A stretch of DNA of 64,000 nucleotides from Paramecium pentaurelia (GCA_905183005.1 CAJJDO010000033.1:253820-317819), one strand, 5' to 3'. Positions 9,536 to 22,167 are shown, counted from the stretch's first letter. Notes: generated from the letters alone by a model not told the origin. Numbers and translations are program-made.

Positions 9536-12500
9536 TCATTAAATTTGGCTTTCTAGTAGATTAGGACATTGCCAAGAGACAAGGTCAACTAATTTTGATA
9601 TTTAGTGACTATTGTAATTCTCTAATAATTCTTTTTGGTTAATTCTTTTCTGCAAACAAGATTCTATCTAATCTATATTTTACATTATTTCAACATATAA
9701 TTATTAAAACAATTATAAAATAGTCTATATCTTAGTAACATTTATTTGAATCTTTTGTAAATTGATTGGTGAAATAATAGTAAGAGGTTGATTTGATTAT
9801 TCATCTTCGATATTATAAAAATTATTTTATCCTTTTTCATCTAAATAAATAGCCCATTTATTAGGATCAAAATTACAACCATATTTATGTAAGAAATTAA
9901 TTAGTTTTTAACCAGTACTGTGATCTTATCCTATAGCTGCCAACATTATTGTTAAACAAAATGAACTAATACCACCAGTATATGAATCATTCAAATCTTT
10001 TATCTTGAGTAATTTCTTTAAATATATTGCTACCTCTGAAAACCCTTGAATTTTTTCACATATATCAATTGTATATTATGTTGATTAAAAACCAATATTA
10101 AATGCTTAGACATATGGATTATATATTGCATAAGGAGGAGCTAATTCAAATGTAATATCAATAAAGATATTTTAACCTAAAGTCAAATTCAAATTTACTT
10201 GGATCTCCATATTTTAAATTGAGATCAAGATTTCTGCATTGCATTATTATATATTTTGGCTCTCCTTTAAACGAAAGAAAGTCTATAGATGGATCTACTA
10301 AGACTTTAATAAGTGGCACTGAAGCTTAAAATATATGTCTAATTTATAAAAAAATCTATTATACTTGCATTAAACAGCCCATTTTAATTCAGTAAATATT
10401 TCAATCAATCTTTTCATAGGTTCAAATAATTATTATTTTGTATATACTTATAGACCATAAACAACCATATCAACATCACTATCTTTTAATGCTAATCCAG
10501 TTGTAGATGATCCAAAGATTTCAGTGTCACAATTCTTAAAATATGATTTAATAACATGTTAAACTCTTTAAATAGAGATGTCTCTTGCAGCTTTATACTT
10601 ATTAAATTAATCAATTTCTTTCTGATATATTTATTTAACATCATTTGTAATCTTTTATTCCAATATTGTTTTATAAATCTTTTATAATTAGGATTGATCT
10701 AAATCATATGTATACAATTTTTATTCTTTTTATTAAGCTTTAGATTTAACTAAACCTGATCTTTATATTTTATTAATTGCATTCTCTTTCTTTTATAATA
10801 TAATTCTATTTTGTTATTGAGATTACATTCTTTCTAATTTAAGTTCATCATATTGATGATGATTATTCTTTTAAACTGATTATGAAGTAGATTTCTTTAA
10901 TGATGGAATATATTATTATTCATCAGGTAAAGATTAATTGTCTTAAAATTCTTTATCTTTCTTATTTGTTTATTTCTTATGTCTGGATGATTTTGACTTA
11001 CTTTATTTTTTCTATTGCTTTTTATTCTATACTTCAATATAATCACTTTCATCATCAATCACAGAATTAGTAATAATAGGTATATCTTGAATAACTGTTT
11101 CTATAATCTCATTTTGTTATTATTATTCAAATATAAGTTCTTCATTATTATTATCATAATAATTATCTATTTAATTTTCAATATCTTCATTATCATCTTT
11201 TATAGAAGATTTAGATGATTTTTCTATTTTTTCATCTTGTGATACACTTTGCTATTGAGATAGATTCATTTATTTAAGTTTCTTCCTTTCTAAATTACTA
11301 GAAATATCATTTGATAAAATTACTCTTTTTTTCTTTATTTTTCAAGCTGCTTTTTTCTTTATTTTTTTGACTTTGGTTTATCATTCCATTCATCATCTTT
11401 TATAATATCTTGAGATACTTATACTATAGGTTCTGGTTATACAGTTTCAATAATTTATGATTTTTTAGCATTTTTAACTTTTTTAAGTTTCTTTTTATAT
11501 TATTTATAATTTTCAAGTTCTGTCAATACTGTTTCAATCAATTTTTTCATAAACGAAGTAGAATGTTCATATATTTATTATTCTTTTTCTTCTAAATTTG
11601 TACTAAATAATCTTTATTCATTTTCTGGTAATATTTTTGATTTTTCAGAACTTGTAAAATAAGTATTGATTTATTTCAATTAATCAACTTTACCTTAAAA
11701 CATTTTCAAATTAGAAACCTTTTATTTTGGTTTCTTTTTTTCTTTAAGATTCTCTTCTAATGGTTTTTTTAATGGAAATAAAATTTTTAATTATTTACAA
11801 ATTAAATATTTACAAAACAATAAGGATTCCATAACTATTATATTTAATTTTCATAATTTACTTGTATATTTAAGAGGTGATTAAAAGATTAAATCTTTAT
11901 CATTTAACAAATGTTGGATTTATTGTTCAATATTATTCAAATTTATATTTTCCCATTTTATATGTTAATACCAACTTTATAATAATACTTTTTCATCTAT
12001 AAACTACATCTCTACTTAAGATTGTTCCAAAACTTTCTAAAATTCTTGAGTTTCAATCTCATAATTAATATTATTGAAATTTAATTCAATTTAATGAAAG
12101 TTAAATAATTAATCCTATTTAGTATAAGTGCATTTTTGTTCAAATTATTAGAATCTTAAGTTGTATTTACAAAATGTTACTTTATTAAGATTGCCTTTTC
12201 CATTTCATTTACAATATGTTCTGATAAGGTCCTGAATGCTTTTTTCTTTTATTATAAATCAAAATTAATTTCTGAATATTCCTCGTCCTCATTGGTCTCG
12301 ATTCTCCAATTTTTTGTGAATAATGATTATTTAGATAGAATTTCAAATGATTAAATAATCTCTTCAATATCACCTTTAATTGTAATAGTATCAAATAACC
12401 ATTCATAATCTGAAATGTATGTATGATCAAGAATATACTATTGTTTAAGTGCAATTAATACTTATTATGCATATCTCCATTAATTAGTCATATCTATTCG

Positions 12501-12853
12501 ATTACACTCTCTCACATAATAATATTGATTTAATTTGATTTTTACATTAACTTCAAAAGGACTTTATTCCAATTCCAAATATTCATGAAGCAAATTTTAA
12601 TCTTATTTAAACATTTTTAGAAAGGAATGAACTCTGTAATAAGAGGTGAAGGATAATACTTGCTCTAATTGTTACATTGGCAAATTTCTCAACCTTGATT
12701 AATTTGTCTCTCTTACCATTTATATATTTGGTTTTTCTTTTCCAAACCATCCTTGTCTGGTGCATTAAGAGATTGACAATAGTAAGTAACCTTGTTAATT
12801 TGGCGAGATGAGTATCTTTGGAATTAGGTCTAGGGATAGGCAATCTCGTTCAT
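9536..12853 (-). CDS. Non-canonical poly(A) polymerase / nucleotidyltransferase (TRF4-Cid1 type) with long N-terminal extension
   Basis: My model gives 1,053 aa with six introns: 12665-12693, 12155-12180, 11835-11861, 11298-11323, 10339-10364 and 10177-10198. The C-terminal third is a DNA-polymerase-beta-like nucleotidyltransferase: FGSSTTGLALKDSDVDMVVYG carries the GS motif and first two catalytic Asp residues, SVPLIKVLVD follows, and FIDITFELAPPYAIYNP gives the third Asp and the central domain. This matches enzymes that oligoadenylate or uridylate RNA (TRF4/PAPD5, Cid1). The middle is Lys/Gln-rich and probably disordered. The first roughly 330 residues have no recognised domain. The 11835-11861 intron (GTA...TAG) fuses two frames that would otherwise be separated by only 18 bp, so a two-gene model is possible but less likely. 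The 12155-12180 intron ends in AAG. Confidence 0.85.
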
Positions 12854-12920
12854 AAATAAATAATTTTATGTGGTGTTGTTTTTGTTAATTTGTACTTGAG
12901 TATATGCAAAATAAAAAACA

Positions 12921-13586
12921 TCATCTAAATCTTCTAAGGGAAATTCTATTTCTTCTGGCATAATTGGCCCTTCTTGAAGGTCTAGTTTGATTGTTACGAT
13001 GACCCTTAACTCTAAGTCCTCTGCTCTTTCTACCAGCCGATGTTAAACCTTTTAATATTAATTTTCATTCAAACCTCTCAATTCTCTATGCTTATGAACT
13101 GGTTAAGTGATCCAATTGATTCTTGGATCTCCTCTAATTGCTGAATGGAATGGATCAACTGTGATGACTTCATAATATTTGTATGTTCCATCTTAGGCAA
13201 CCCAATAAGAATTTAAAACTCTAAGTGCTCCAATCTTTCTTCCTACTCTTTCCTCAGCAACTGATCTAAGGTTTCTGGTTGGCTTTAATTAATTGACTCC
13301 TTGACTCTTGGGCTTTCCCTTAACAAGTCCCTTTCTGATTAACAATTTTCTTCCTCCTCTTCTAACTCTGACTCTATAAATAACATAGCCTAACAATAAC
13401 ATTATTTCATTTACCTTATTTAGCTTTGTATCCTAATCTTCTAGCTTTATCAGGTCTGCTTGGTCTAGTTGCTCTATGAATGACTGGTAATTGTCTGTAT
13501 TCCCATGTTCTGATTCTCATAATGAAGCTCAACACATCTGATTGCTTCTTTTTCCAGAGCTCTTGTAAATATTTATATGCGCCCAT
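12921..13586 (-). CDS. RPL15: 60S ribosomal protein eL15
   Basis: 204 aa, the exact usual family length. Starts MGAYKYLQELWKKKQSDVLS and contains RATRPSRPDKARRLGYKAKQ, YVIYRVRVRRGGRK, RVLNSYWVAQDGTYKYYEV and RGLTSAGRKSRGL, all family hallmarks. Introns: 13390-13414 (25 nt, GTA...TAG) and 13049-13074 (26 nt, GTTTGA...AAAAG). The second is forced by the conserved RELRGLTSAGRK block, so an AAG 3' splice site is real here. eL15 is a core large-subunit protein. Its stop is 67 bp from the start of the downstream polymerase gene on the same strand. Confidence 0.97.
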
Positions 13587-13972
13587 TCTCTAATAGATAA
13601 AAGATTTTTATTTATGAAAAATTTTCAAATCAATATAAAGTAACCACAATATATAAATTTAATCATTATTTTATTAGAGTACTTATTGTATGATTTTCAT
13701 ATTTCTATTTATCATCTAATTGAACATCTCTATTAATTAACTATTTAATTGTTTATTTAAAGGAGTCTTTGATAAATATATATGTAATATATGATAATTA
13801 TTTTCAATTACTTATATATTAAAATAAATGAATAAATTATAAGAGAATTATTAGTCATAGTAATTAATAATGCAATATTTAGTTTTGTAATTCATATACT
13901 TATAATCTAAAAAAGTATTATACAAATTATTATTCATATTAATACAAAAAAATTATTTTTCAACTCAAATAT
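13587..13972. other. Intergenic, includes eL15 promoter region
   Basis: AT-rich sequence between the eL15 start and the stop of the next gene on the same strand. No coding frame or RNA gene was seen. Confidence 0.5.
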
Positions 13973-14847
13973 TCAATCATTTTCTAAATCAGAATGATCC
14001 CACTTTGAAACAGGTATTGATGATTTCTTTTATAAACAAAATTATTCAATTATTGGTTTTGGCATACTAAACTTTTAAACTTTATCTACAACACTACAAT
14101 TTTTTTAGCTTTTCTTTTTACTTGTTCTAATATAAAATGGTGATTATGTCAATCTCTCTACAATTTTACATCTCTCAATACTTAAACCTAATGATAAAGG
14201 TATAGCCTAAAATGTATTCATTTTTCTATTATTTTAATAAGATGATCCTATTCGTGTTTAAGTAGGTCTATATGTCTAAATTTCTTAATTTTTCTTTTAT
14301 TTATTGTTAGATTAAACAGATAATTCTGTTTTCATTTTTTAAGTGTGGACAATTTCTTCTGTTTTCTCTGTTTTAAATGTTTATGTTTTTTAATTATCTT
14401 TGATGAGATACATTTTTTCAAGCATCATTTTTTTCAATTCAATTCTTTTCTAAATTTCATCATAATTGAAATCATTTAAAGGAAGAGTCTTACATTTAGC
14501 TTCCTTTTATTTAGTAAATTTATTTTTTCTAGAGTTCGTTGATTTCGATGTATTGTATTAGTAATTTTATAATTATAGTTATAAGCTGGGTGGAGATCGA
14601 GTTGGAATATAGGTTTAATAATGATAATCTTTTAAGTTAACTTAATATAATGATCTTCTGGATTTCTTTTAAATTCTTTTGGTATTTTGAGATGCAAGTA
14701 ATTATGAGAGATTACAAAATTTTTAGGGACTATTTTCATCAATGTAACTTATTGTTAGTGGTCTTTCATGTATTATTAAATTGTCTGCTCTATTTATCGA
14801 AAAAATATATTCTACCCAAAACAATCAATTGTTTAGTTCATGTTCAT
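13973..14847 (-). CDS. Hypothetical protein, 282 aa
   Basis: One intron at 14790-14815 (26 nt, GTA...TAG) joins a short first exon starting MNMNQTIDCFG to the main frame, which has no other Met near its start. The protein continues ADNLIIHERPLTISYIDEN, is Gln/Lys/Ser-rich in the centre with one helical stretch (IQKRIELKKMMLEKMYLIK), then RPTQTRIGSSYQ and IPLSLGLSIERCKIVERL, and ends in an acidic tail. Low-complexity composition suggests a cytoskeletal or ciliary protein, but no family was recognised. Confidence 0.7.
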
Positions 14848-14946
14848 TATTTAATATAAATTAGTTATAATATCTAATTGAATTTATTGTAATAAAGGTA
14901 AATATAAGTGAAAAACTTTAGTTTTTTTATGGACATATACTTTTAA

Positions 14947-16535
14947 TCATTTTTATTTTGGTTAAGGAATCCTTTTTTCACTTAATACTTATTTTTAATC
15001 TAACTAAAAATCATCAGTAGGTTCTTGATCAGATCTTGGAGGTTTTTCAATAGAATCATCAGCAACAGACAATTTTCTAAATTTAATTCTAGCTTAATTG
15101 TTTCTGTCTCTTAATCGAGGTTCTTATGAAAATTCTTTTGCAAAAACTCGAGATGTATATTTCTAATTTATAATACATAAGTATACCTCAAATACTTCAT
15201 CCAAATATTACTTATTTATATATGAAGGAAATTTAATATCTGTATTTTTTTTACAATTCTTAATTTTTAAAAATTAACAAAAACCTTCATATTCATTTAC
15301 AATAAAATATTGTCCTTCATAAGTAAAACATGCTTTTTTTAGATTTAATTAAAGATAGTCTGGATTGGCTAATCTTTTAAATATTTCATAGTCCTTCTTT
15401 TGAAGTTTAACTATATTAGCTTTCACCATAGTATCATTTTCAAAAAACTTTTCTTTAATATATAATTGTGATCTTCCTTCATGTATTCTTTGCACTAATA
15501 AAAGAGTAGAATTTTCTTATTATGGAATCAAATAAGTCTTTTTAATTTCAAATATTTAATGTTCCTATATTTAAATATTCTATTTACATCTTCAATTTTA
15601 TTTAAATCTATTAATTCATCTAAAAAAAATAATCTTGTTATTCCAATTTCCCTTTATCTAATAGAATGACCTAAAATTCTTAAAACTTCTTCAAGTAACC
15701 AATCTAATTTTTCATTAAAAGATTTAACACTATGATTGTCAATCTTAATTAAATTTGGATGTCCAGTCCAAGCTTTTTGAGTTCTATGATCCATTTCTAA
15801 TGCTTATTATTAGGTTTCATGACGAGCTTTATTATTCAGAGTACTATAACAATCAGTACTATCTGCAGCAGTCACCATATGCACAATAGCATCATATCTC
15901 AAATCTCTCATTTAAAATTCATCCAAATTATATTTACCTATCATTTCATACCATTCAGATGAATCCATATAAGCTTTACCATCCATTAATCCTCTATCAC
16001 ATAATAATACAGGAGTCTTATTTTCTGGACATAACATAGCAAGTACATTAAAAGTATGTTCTAATTTCACTTACAAATTAAGTAAATTCATTTAAAATGT
16101 CATTTTATCTTCAGCTGAATAATTATCTAAATCTAACATTCCTCCACCCATAAACAATGTTGTGGCTGCTTCTGGAACAATATATACAGCAAATCCTCTT
16201 TCTTTTAGTTTTTCTGCAAGAAAATTGAGCCCTGTAGTTTTACCTGCACATGGACCTCCAGTTATGCAAATTTTTCTGACTCTAGAATGATTGTTTTTAA
16301 GTAATTAATTCATTAGGTTATATTCAATAGTTTCTCCTAATTCTGCATCACTTTTTAAATTCTTTTGCTACTATTCTGATTTTTTTTATTGTAATTCATT
16401 AGAGTTTAACAACATTTTTTTGTATAAATTCTCCTTCATAGCAAATTTCTTCTAGTCCAATTTCCACTTAGTGAATACAATAAGACATGGAATCAAACTA
16501 AAACAAAGACCATAAATTAAAGGATCTTTATTCAT
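14947..16535 (-). CDS. Ttd14-type P-loop (NadR/Ttd14 AAA) protein with N-terminal membrane anchor
   Basis: 513 aa with two introns (15565-15587, 23 nt; 15163-15186, 24 nt). Residues about 5-22 form a hydrophobic segment (LIYGLCFSLIPCLIVF), a likely membrane anchor. A Walker A motif GGPCAGKTTGLNFLAEKL is near residue 93, followed by IVPEAATTLFMGGG, LLCDRGLMDGKAYM (Walker B region), VHMVTAADSTDCYST and ARHETQQQALEMDHR. This is the pattern of TRPL-translocation-defect protein 14, a GTP- and phosphoinositide-binding trafficking factor in flies. The C-terminal half, from FEIKKTYLIPQ through YEGQYFIVNEYEGF, fits the CYTH-like beta-barrel that follows in that family. Specific function in a ciliate is unknown. 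Confidence 0.87.
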
Positions 16536-17033
16536 AAATTAATTTTTTAATTGTTATCAAAAATTGCACTTTTCTTTTAATTCTAAAGTAAAGGAAAAAA
16601 GAAAAATATTATATACTAATATAAGTTTATTAATATTTATTTTAAGAATATCATATTTATTTTTATTATTTCAAAGTTCTATAAAGAGATCTTTTTATTA
16701 CTAAATAGTTGGTAGACAATAATGTATATAAATTATAAAGTTATTATAATTTATTCAGAAATTAAATTCTATCAAATTATTTGACTCTCTTTTAATATAA
16801 TTGATCTTAAAATATTAGATTCATAGTTTTCTATTTTCTAATAATTTATTTTTATATGGAGATCAATATAGATTTTTAGAATATTATAATATATACTTAT
16901 TATTAATTGGCAAGAAAATAACCAGAATTAGGCTTATTTGTTATAATTCAATAAATTTCTTCTTTTGATGCATTCACATATAATATTAAAAATTAACAAA
17001 GTGTAAAATTTTCGCAATAGAAAATTTTAATTT
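16536..17033. other. Intergenic, nothing recognised
   Basis: About 500 bp of AT-rich sequence upstream of the Ttd14-type gene and downstream of the RING gene on the same strand. No coding frame or RNA gene was seen. Confidence 0.5.
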
Positions 17034-17495
17034 TCAACTATATCTGCACACTGGGCATTCTAGGCTTTTTTTTTGCCATTATTAAAGACATTCTTAATGA
17101 AATAAATGGCAACATTATAGAAGTCCTTTTTAATCAGCAGGACCAATTTCTATTAAACAAATTGGACATTCTTAAGCCTTGTATGATTAATAAGCGTCAG
17201 CTACTTGTTTCAATGGGCAATCCTAATAATGGTCCTATTTAAATTTCTTAAATATTTTCTCTTAACAAAATTCACAAACATCATCCTCTGTTTCCTACAA
17301 AGCATATGCTTTGCAACTCTATTGATGATCCTGCATAAATTTCTCCAATATAGTCTCCCCACAATATCTACAATCAACCTATAAGTTCTCTTATAAACAA
17401 CTTTCTAAATGATCAGAAATGAAACAATAAGGATAGTGATCCCCACAATTACTGCAAGGATAGAGTCTCATATCATCATACTATGTCTGATTCAT
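17034..17495 (-). CDS. RING finger protein with three N-terminal C2HC-type zinc fingers
   Basis: 153 aa, intronless. Three tandem units precede the RING: CSNCGDHYPYCFISDHLESC, CRYCGETILEKFMQDHQQSC and CEFCQEKIFKKFKQDHYQDC, each CxxC-x(n)-H-xxx-C as in TRAF-type/XAF1-like fingers. Residues about 105-150 form a RING-H2: CPICLIEIG...CCHLFHQECLQQW...CPVC, with all eight ligands visible. The likely role is an E3 ubiquitin ligase, with the fingers binding substrate or a partner. The first ATG (17495) is 15 bp from the divergent neighbour; an in-frame Met at 17471 would widen the gap to 39 bp. Confidence 0.9.
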
Positions 17496-17510
17496 TGATT
17501 AATTTTAATA
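17496..17510. promoter_or_regulatory. Ultra-short divergent promoter/5' leader interval (15 bp)
   Basis: Only 15 bp, all A and T but one or two bases, separate the start codons of the RING gene (minus) and the 17511 gene (plus). Transcription of each must start within this gap or inside the other gene. This follows directly from the two frames. Confidence 0.5.
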
Positions 17511-18661
17511 ATGTCTGATATTTATTCTAATATAAATTCCCAACTTCATTCCAATTAGAATTTATCTCTATATGCAAGACAATAAAAAGAAGCAAGAATA
17601 GAGCATTCAAAGCTTACGCCTGAAGAATAGAAAGAAAAATTACTTCAAGTTTTTAATAACCGACCACCTGTATTTTCAGATGAAGCCAAAGTACCTCCAA
17701 AATAGATTACAGCCACTCAAGGATCTCAAAGATAAAAAATATAAATGGGAATTATTAATCCAATACACTAATTTGAAGATCCTAGAATCATTAAAAATGA
17801 TGCTAAATAAAAAGAGCAGGAATGGTATGCTTAAAGAATGAAACAAAAGTAGAGACCTAAACCAGAGGATCCATTAATTGAACCATAAGCAGATTTAGTT
17901 TTGTAGGCAAATAAAATTGATTTAAAGTATGTATTTATTTTAAATTAAGACCTCCTCCTATGTTAGAGAAAGAAAAACCATTAATGTAAGATCATTTAGC
18001 TAATCCTTATATTTACATAAAAAAGATTTTCAAAAAAAATTCAGTAGAATCTTAGATGAAACACCCAGATATATGGGATAAGAGTACTCATGTTGAATCT
18101 TTGAGAATAAATAAAGTTATGAAATAAGAGGGAAAGAAAAGACCATAATCTGCAAAAGTAATTCAATAGCAATAAGTCCCAGTATAAGATAAATAGAAGG
18201 AAAAATTGAATAAAAAAGAGAGAGAAGAATTTTATTTAAAAAATCTAGTAAATAGAATGTATAATATTATATTAGAAAATGAAAGAATTTCTATTCAAAT
18301 TTTTTAAGACAATTAATCATCTTCTAAAGGCCAGAAAATATAATAAAATTATTTATAAAGGAGATCAATAAAATTATGATTTAAACACTTTATTTAATTT
18401 ATGGGCAGAACATAAGAAATTTAATTTCAAATCTAATCCTGAAAAATATAGTAAGAAAATTGAATATAAATTTTAGTAACTAAGGAATAATTTGTGGACT
18501 TTTTATTATTAATTGGATTAGATCCAGATAGATCTCATGAGGCAGAAAGATTTTTTGATTATTGTCATGATGATGTTGTTAAGGCATTTGGTATTGCTTA
18601 ATAAGAATAAAATATTTAAACTTAATAAGACTCTAAATGGTTTAGATTATTCAAGGATTGA
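17511..18661 (+). CDS. Hypothetical conserved protein, possible EF-hand-like/ciliary, 357 aa
   Basis: Three introns give one long frame: 17927-17949 (23 nt, AAG end), 18248-18275 (28 nt) and 18451-18476 (26 nt). Splicing the last two removes two in-frame stops. The N-terminal half is charged and Pro-rich (NRPPVFSDEAKVPPKQI, GIINPIHQFEDPRIIKNDA). The C-terminal half has KYITKEQFVDFLLLIGLDPD followed by EAERFFDYCHDDVVKAFGIA, reminiscent of a helix-loop-helix EF-hand pair without good calcium ligands. This layout is common in axonemal proteins, but I cannot name it. It is head-to-head with the RING gene. Confidence 0.8.
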
Positions 18662-18719
18662 AAAATAAATTTTGAAGAAAATTATCAATTTTTATATAAT
18701 GTACTATTGTTTTATTAAA

Positions 18720-19255
18720 TCAAAACAAAACAAATTGCTTTCTAACGTTACCAATAATTTCATTAGGGATGACCTTTAAAACATTAAATCTAACAGTTTT
18801 TGATAATGGTCTGAATTTTAATCAATAAATTAAATACCTGCATTATCCGCAAACAACAATATCACCTTCATTGACTGGTCCAAAAGCTGGTGAAATGTGG
18901 ACTGGAACATTTCTGTGTCTTTTTTCATATCTATTGTATTTGGCAACATAATGTAAATAATCTCTTCTAATAATAATTGTTCTGGTCATTTTGGTTGAGA
19001 TGACAATTCCTCTGTTTTTATAGTTTTATTTATATCATACTTTAAGATGGCTCCTCTTACACTAACATTTCCTGTGAATGGACATTTCTTATCAATATAA
19101 TTTCCTTCAACTGCATCCTTTGGTACTTTGAATCCAAGTCCAACTTCTTTCCAATATCTAACTCCTTTTGATGTTTTCTTAGCCAAAAGTTTTTTTGAGT
19201 TTTAGAAGATGCCTTCTTACTTTTAGTATGCTCTTTATGTCTAGAGGTCTGCCAT
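18720..19255 (-). CDS. RPS11: 40S ribosomal protein uS17
   Basis: 159 aa, usual family length. Starts MADLQTQRAYQKQEGIFQNS and contains RYWKEVGLGFKVPKDAVEGN, YIDKKCPFTGNVSVRGAILK, TKMTRTIIIRRDYLHYVAKY and CRPLSKTVRFNVLKV. Introns at 19012-19040 (29 nt) and 18811-18837 (27 nt) both end in CAG and are fixed by the conserved flanking sequence. uS17 is a small-subunit primary rRNA-binding protein. Confidence 0.97.
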
Positions 19256-19361
19256 TATAGATTTTTTTTAAAAAAGATATAAATTTTAATGTAATAATAA
19301 AGAAAATGAATTTGAACAATAATTAGATTAAATATGCTTGAAAAAAAAAAACAATCCAAAA

Positions 19362-21875
19362 TCATAATAACTACACAGTTCTTTTTTTGTCATCAAATTA
19401 GACCTTTTCTTGTTTATCCAATTCTAAAAGGCATTTTAAGAATTATAAATAATCAGCAATAATAATTCTACTTTAACTTTAGAGTTCTCCCCATATAATA
19501 TCAATATCAACAACATCTTGATGAAGCTATAATAAATGATAATAAAGTACTTTTTCTTTGAAATCTCTCAAAACCTTATGAACAGCCTTCAATTAATCTC
19601 TTGTAATATTTTATGAATGAGCCTATTATAAATATAAATGAAATTCAGCTTCCTTATCTTTTGGATCATCCTATTTCTATTTTTTCTTATCACTCTTTAC
19701 AATAAGTTGATTTTCTTATTCTTCCTATTTAGGTTATTCAGATTCAATTTTTTATCTTCCAGCAGATAAAGGTTATTCACTTTTAAGTTTTTATAAACTT
19801 GACTTTCTACCACTTGGTTTCTTATTTTCTTCAACTTCTTCTTCTTAATCCATTTACAATGAGATTTTCATTAATTTAGCTCCAATTTTAACATCTGCCT
19901 TAGTTACTATATTGGATAGTCTTAATTTAGCATGAGCAGAAGCCAATCTAATTAATGATTCTAAAGATCTAATAGTAATAGGTTAAGTTCTTATTTATTT
20001 TTCTAATAAATCATTTTATCTCATTTTAGTCCATTATCTAGTCACTTCTTCTGCTGCTTCATCATCTAAGATGACATTTGCATAATTTTCTTTTGCATAC
20101 ATTATATATTTCTTAAGGAATGATTATGTTAAAAGGTCTTTTTGATCATTTGAATGATATACAGCAGATTATTGAACAAAAGGTGAAATTTCTTATTTAA
20201 TACTCATTTAAGCCATAGGTTAAATAATATCTCCAATATTTTCTTCTTCATCATATTATCCTTTATATCTGTGATTTTTTGTAACTCTTTCAGCTACCTT
20301 TCTATCAATATCCTTCTTTTTTTCATCCAATATAATAAATAATAAATCAAATCTACTCAATAAAGAATCTGGTAATCCAATATTCTTAGTTGGTGCCATA
20401 TCTAATTAATATTCACCATAAAGAGGATTTGCAGCAGCTAAAACAGAACATCTTGCATTTAATGAACAATGTATTCCTGCCTTTGCAATTGTAACTGTTT
20501 GTTATTCCATTACTTCATGTATAGCTACTCTATCTATTTCATTCATCTTATCAAATTCATCTATCAAAATAACTCCACCATCTGCTAAAACCATGGCACC
20601 TGCCTCTAAACTATTTTCTCCTGTTTCATTATCCCTTTTAACAGCAGCTGTTAAACCAACACTTGATGTTCCTCTACCTGTTGTTGTAACTACCAAAGGA
20701 GCAGTTCCCATTACATATCTAAGTAATTAAGATTTAGCAGTTGATGGATCTCCTATCAAAAGAATATTTATATCTCCTCTTAAATGTGTTCCTGTTTCTA
20801 AATTCTTCTCTGTTCCTCCTAACAACTGTAACAAAATCGACTATTTAACTATTCCATGTCCAAATATTGATGGAGCTATAGATTTTGACATGTATTCCAA
20901 AAGATCTTTCAATATTTTATTATTATACTTGGCTTTTTAGCAATTTCTTTGATGTGTCTGATATCTACTTCTGTTATCTTGGTTTCTTGTACAGCATTCA
21001 TTACTTTTATATTTTATGCAATTAAAGTAGTTCTAAATGTTCCATTTGCCTTTGTTGATGAATTTTAAATACATTTATATACACCAGTAATCTATTATTA
21101 TTTTTATGTTAAATACTTCAACTCTATCTCCTGGTTTCACTCTATCAACTAAATCTTAATCTAAAATGACTTCTAAAGATCTTGGTAACATTCCTGTTGG
21201 AGTTCTTTCTGGTAATTCTTATACCACTAATGTCTACATGTCATTAAGATCACTTAATCCAAATTCAAAAATCATTGGGTTACCTTCTTCATCTTTCTTT
21301 TATACTACTCTAACTTATCTTGATGATGTTCTAGCACTTGGATCCATATTATTAAAATATTCCACTTATTTGAATTAGTTTTTCTTCTCTATAAAGTGTA
21401 CTGATTTCTATAGTTTTAATAAAACCAAGGACATCTTAGTTACTATAGCTTATGTGCAAACTAATTAATTAATTTATGCTGCTCCCAAACCTCTTGGAGT
21501 TACGTAATTCTTTCCTAATTTACCTTCAAAATAGATTTTATATGTTTTATCTGTCTATACTCCCTTTTTATCATCATCTTCCTATTGATCTTGTAATTGT
21601 TTGCATATTTGACTCAATTTCTGTTAGAAAACTCTAATAAAATCTGTTGGATTTCTAATCAAATCATCAACTCTAAAATATATATAAATATAATGTATTT
21701 ACAAGTTGGGGTATTATTATCTTGATTCTTATCTCAAAAGATCTAAATTGATTGGAAATCTAATTTTATTTTATTGTCTCATGGCTTCAATTTGAGCAAT
21801 GTCTATGTTACTGAGAAATCTTTCAAGAAAGTCTCTGTATATTAAATCCTATTATGGCGCATCTTATGGGTTCAT
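19362..21875 (-). CDS. MCM3: DNA replication licensing factor MCM3
   Basis: 811 aa with three introns: 21673-21702 (30 nt, in phase and stop-free, so less certain), 21092-21116 (25 nt) and 20906-20928 (23 nt, AAG end). The AAA+ core has Walker A GDPSTAKSQLL, Walker B VILIDEFDKM and the arginine finger LLSRFDLLFI. The segment YGEYQLDMAPTKNIGLPDSL is the MCM3 version of the sensor region; LVDRVKPGDRVEI and FRTTLIAQNI precede the helicase domain. A charged Lys/Glu/Gln-rich linker then leads to a C-terminal winged-helix-like end. MCM3 is one of six subunits of the replicative helicase ring and acts in the nucleus. Confidence 0.95.
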
Positions 21876-22167
21876 TTGGTTTAATTGATTTTATTATTAA
21901 CAAAACTTTACGTACCAACTTTGCCACAATTTATACTTTTGGCGCAAAAAAAAACAAATAATTTTACATTTTCTGAATTAATTCTTATTAAGTATTTGTA
22001 ACTTGATCTCTATTGATGATAGGTTTAAAGGAAAGAGAATAATGTTACAATATTTATATGAAGCAAATAATATGAAAAAATAAAAGAATACTTGAAATAT
22101 ACATATTTTTAAATAGCATTTCAGATTTCAAGTTATATTTGATATAAGTATGCTTAAGTCAATGTGA

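Noticed and set aside
12209..12454. Minus-strand ORF of 81 codons by the standard code
   Set aside because: It is an out-of-frame shadow of the poly(A) polymerase N-terminal region, which reads through in another frame with code 6.
12607..12843. Minus-strand Lys/Arg-rich ORF resembling a ribosomal protein
   Set aside because: Splicing at 12665-12693 shows that another frame here continues into the polymerase gene; this ORF is a shadow.
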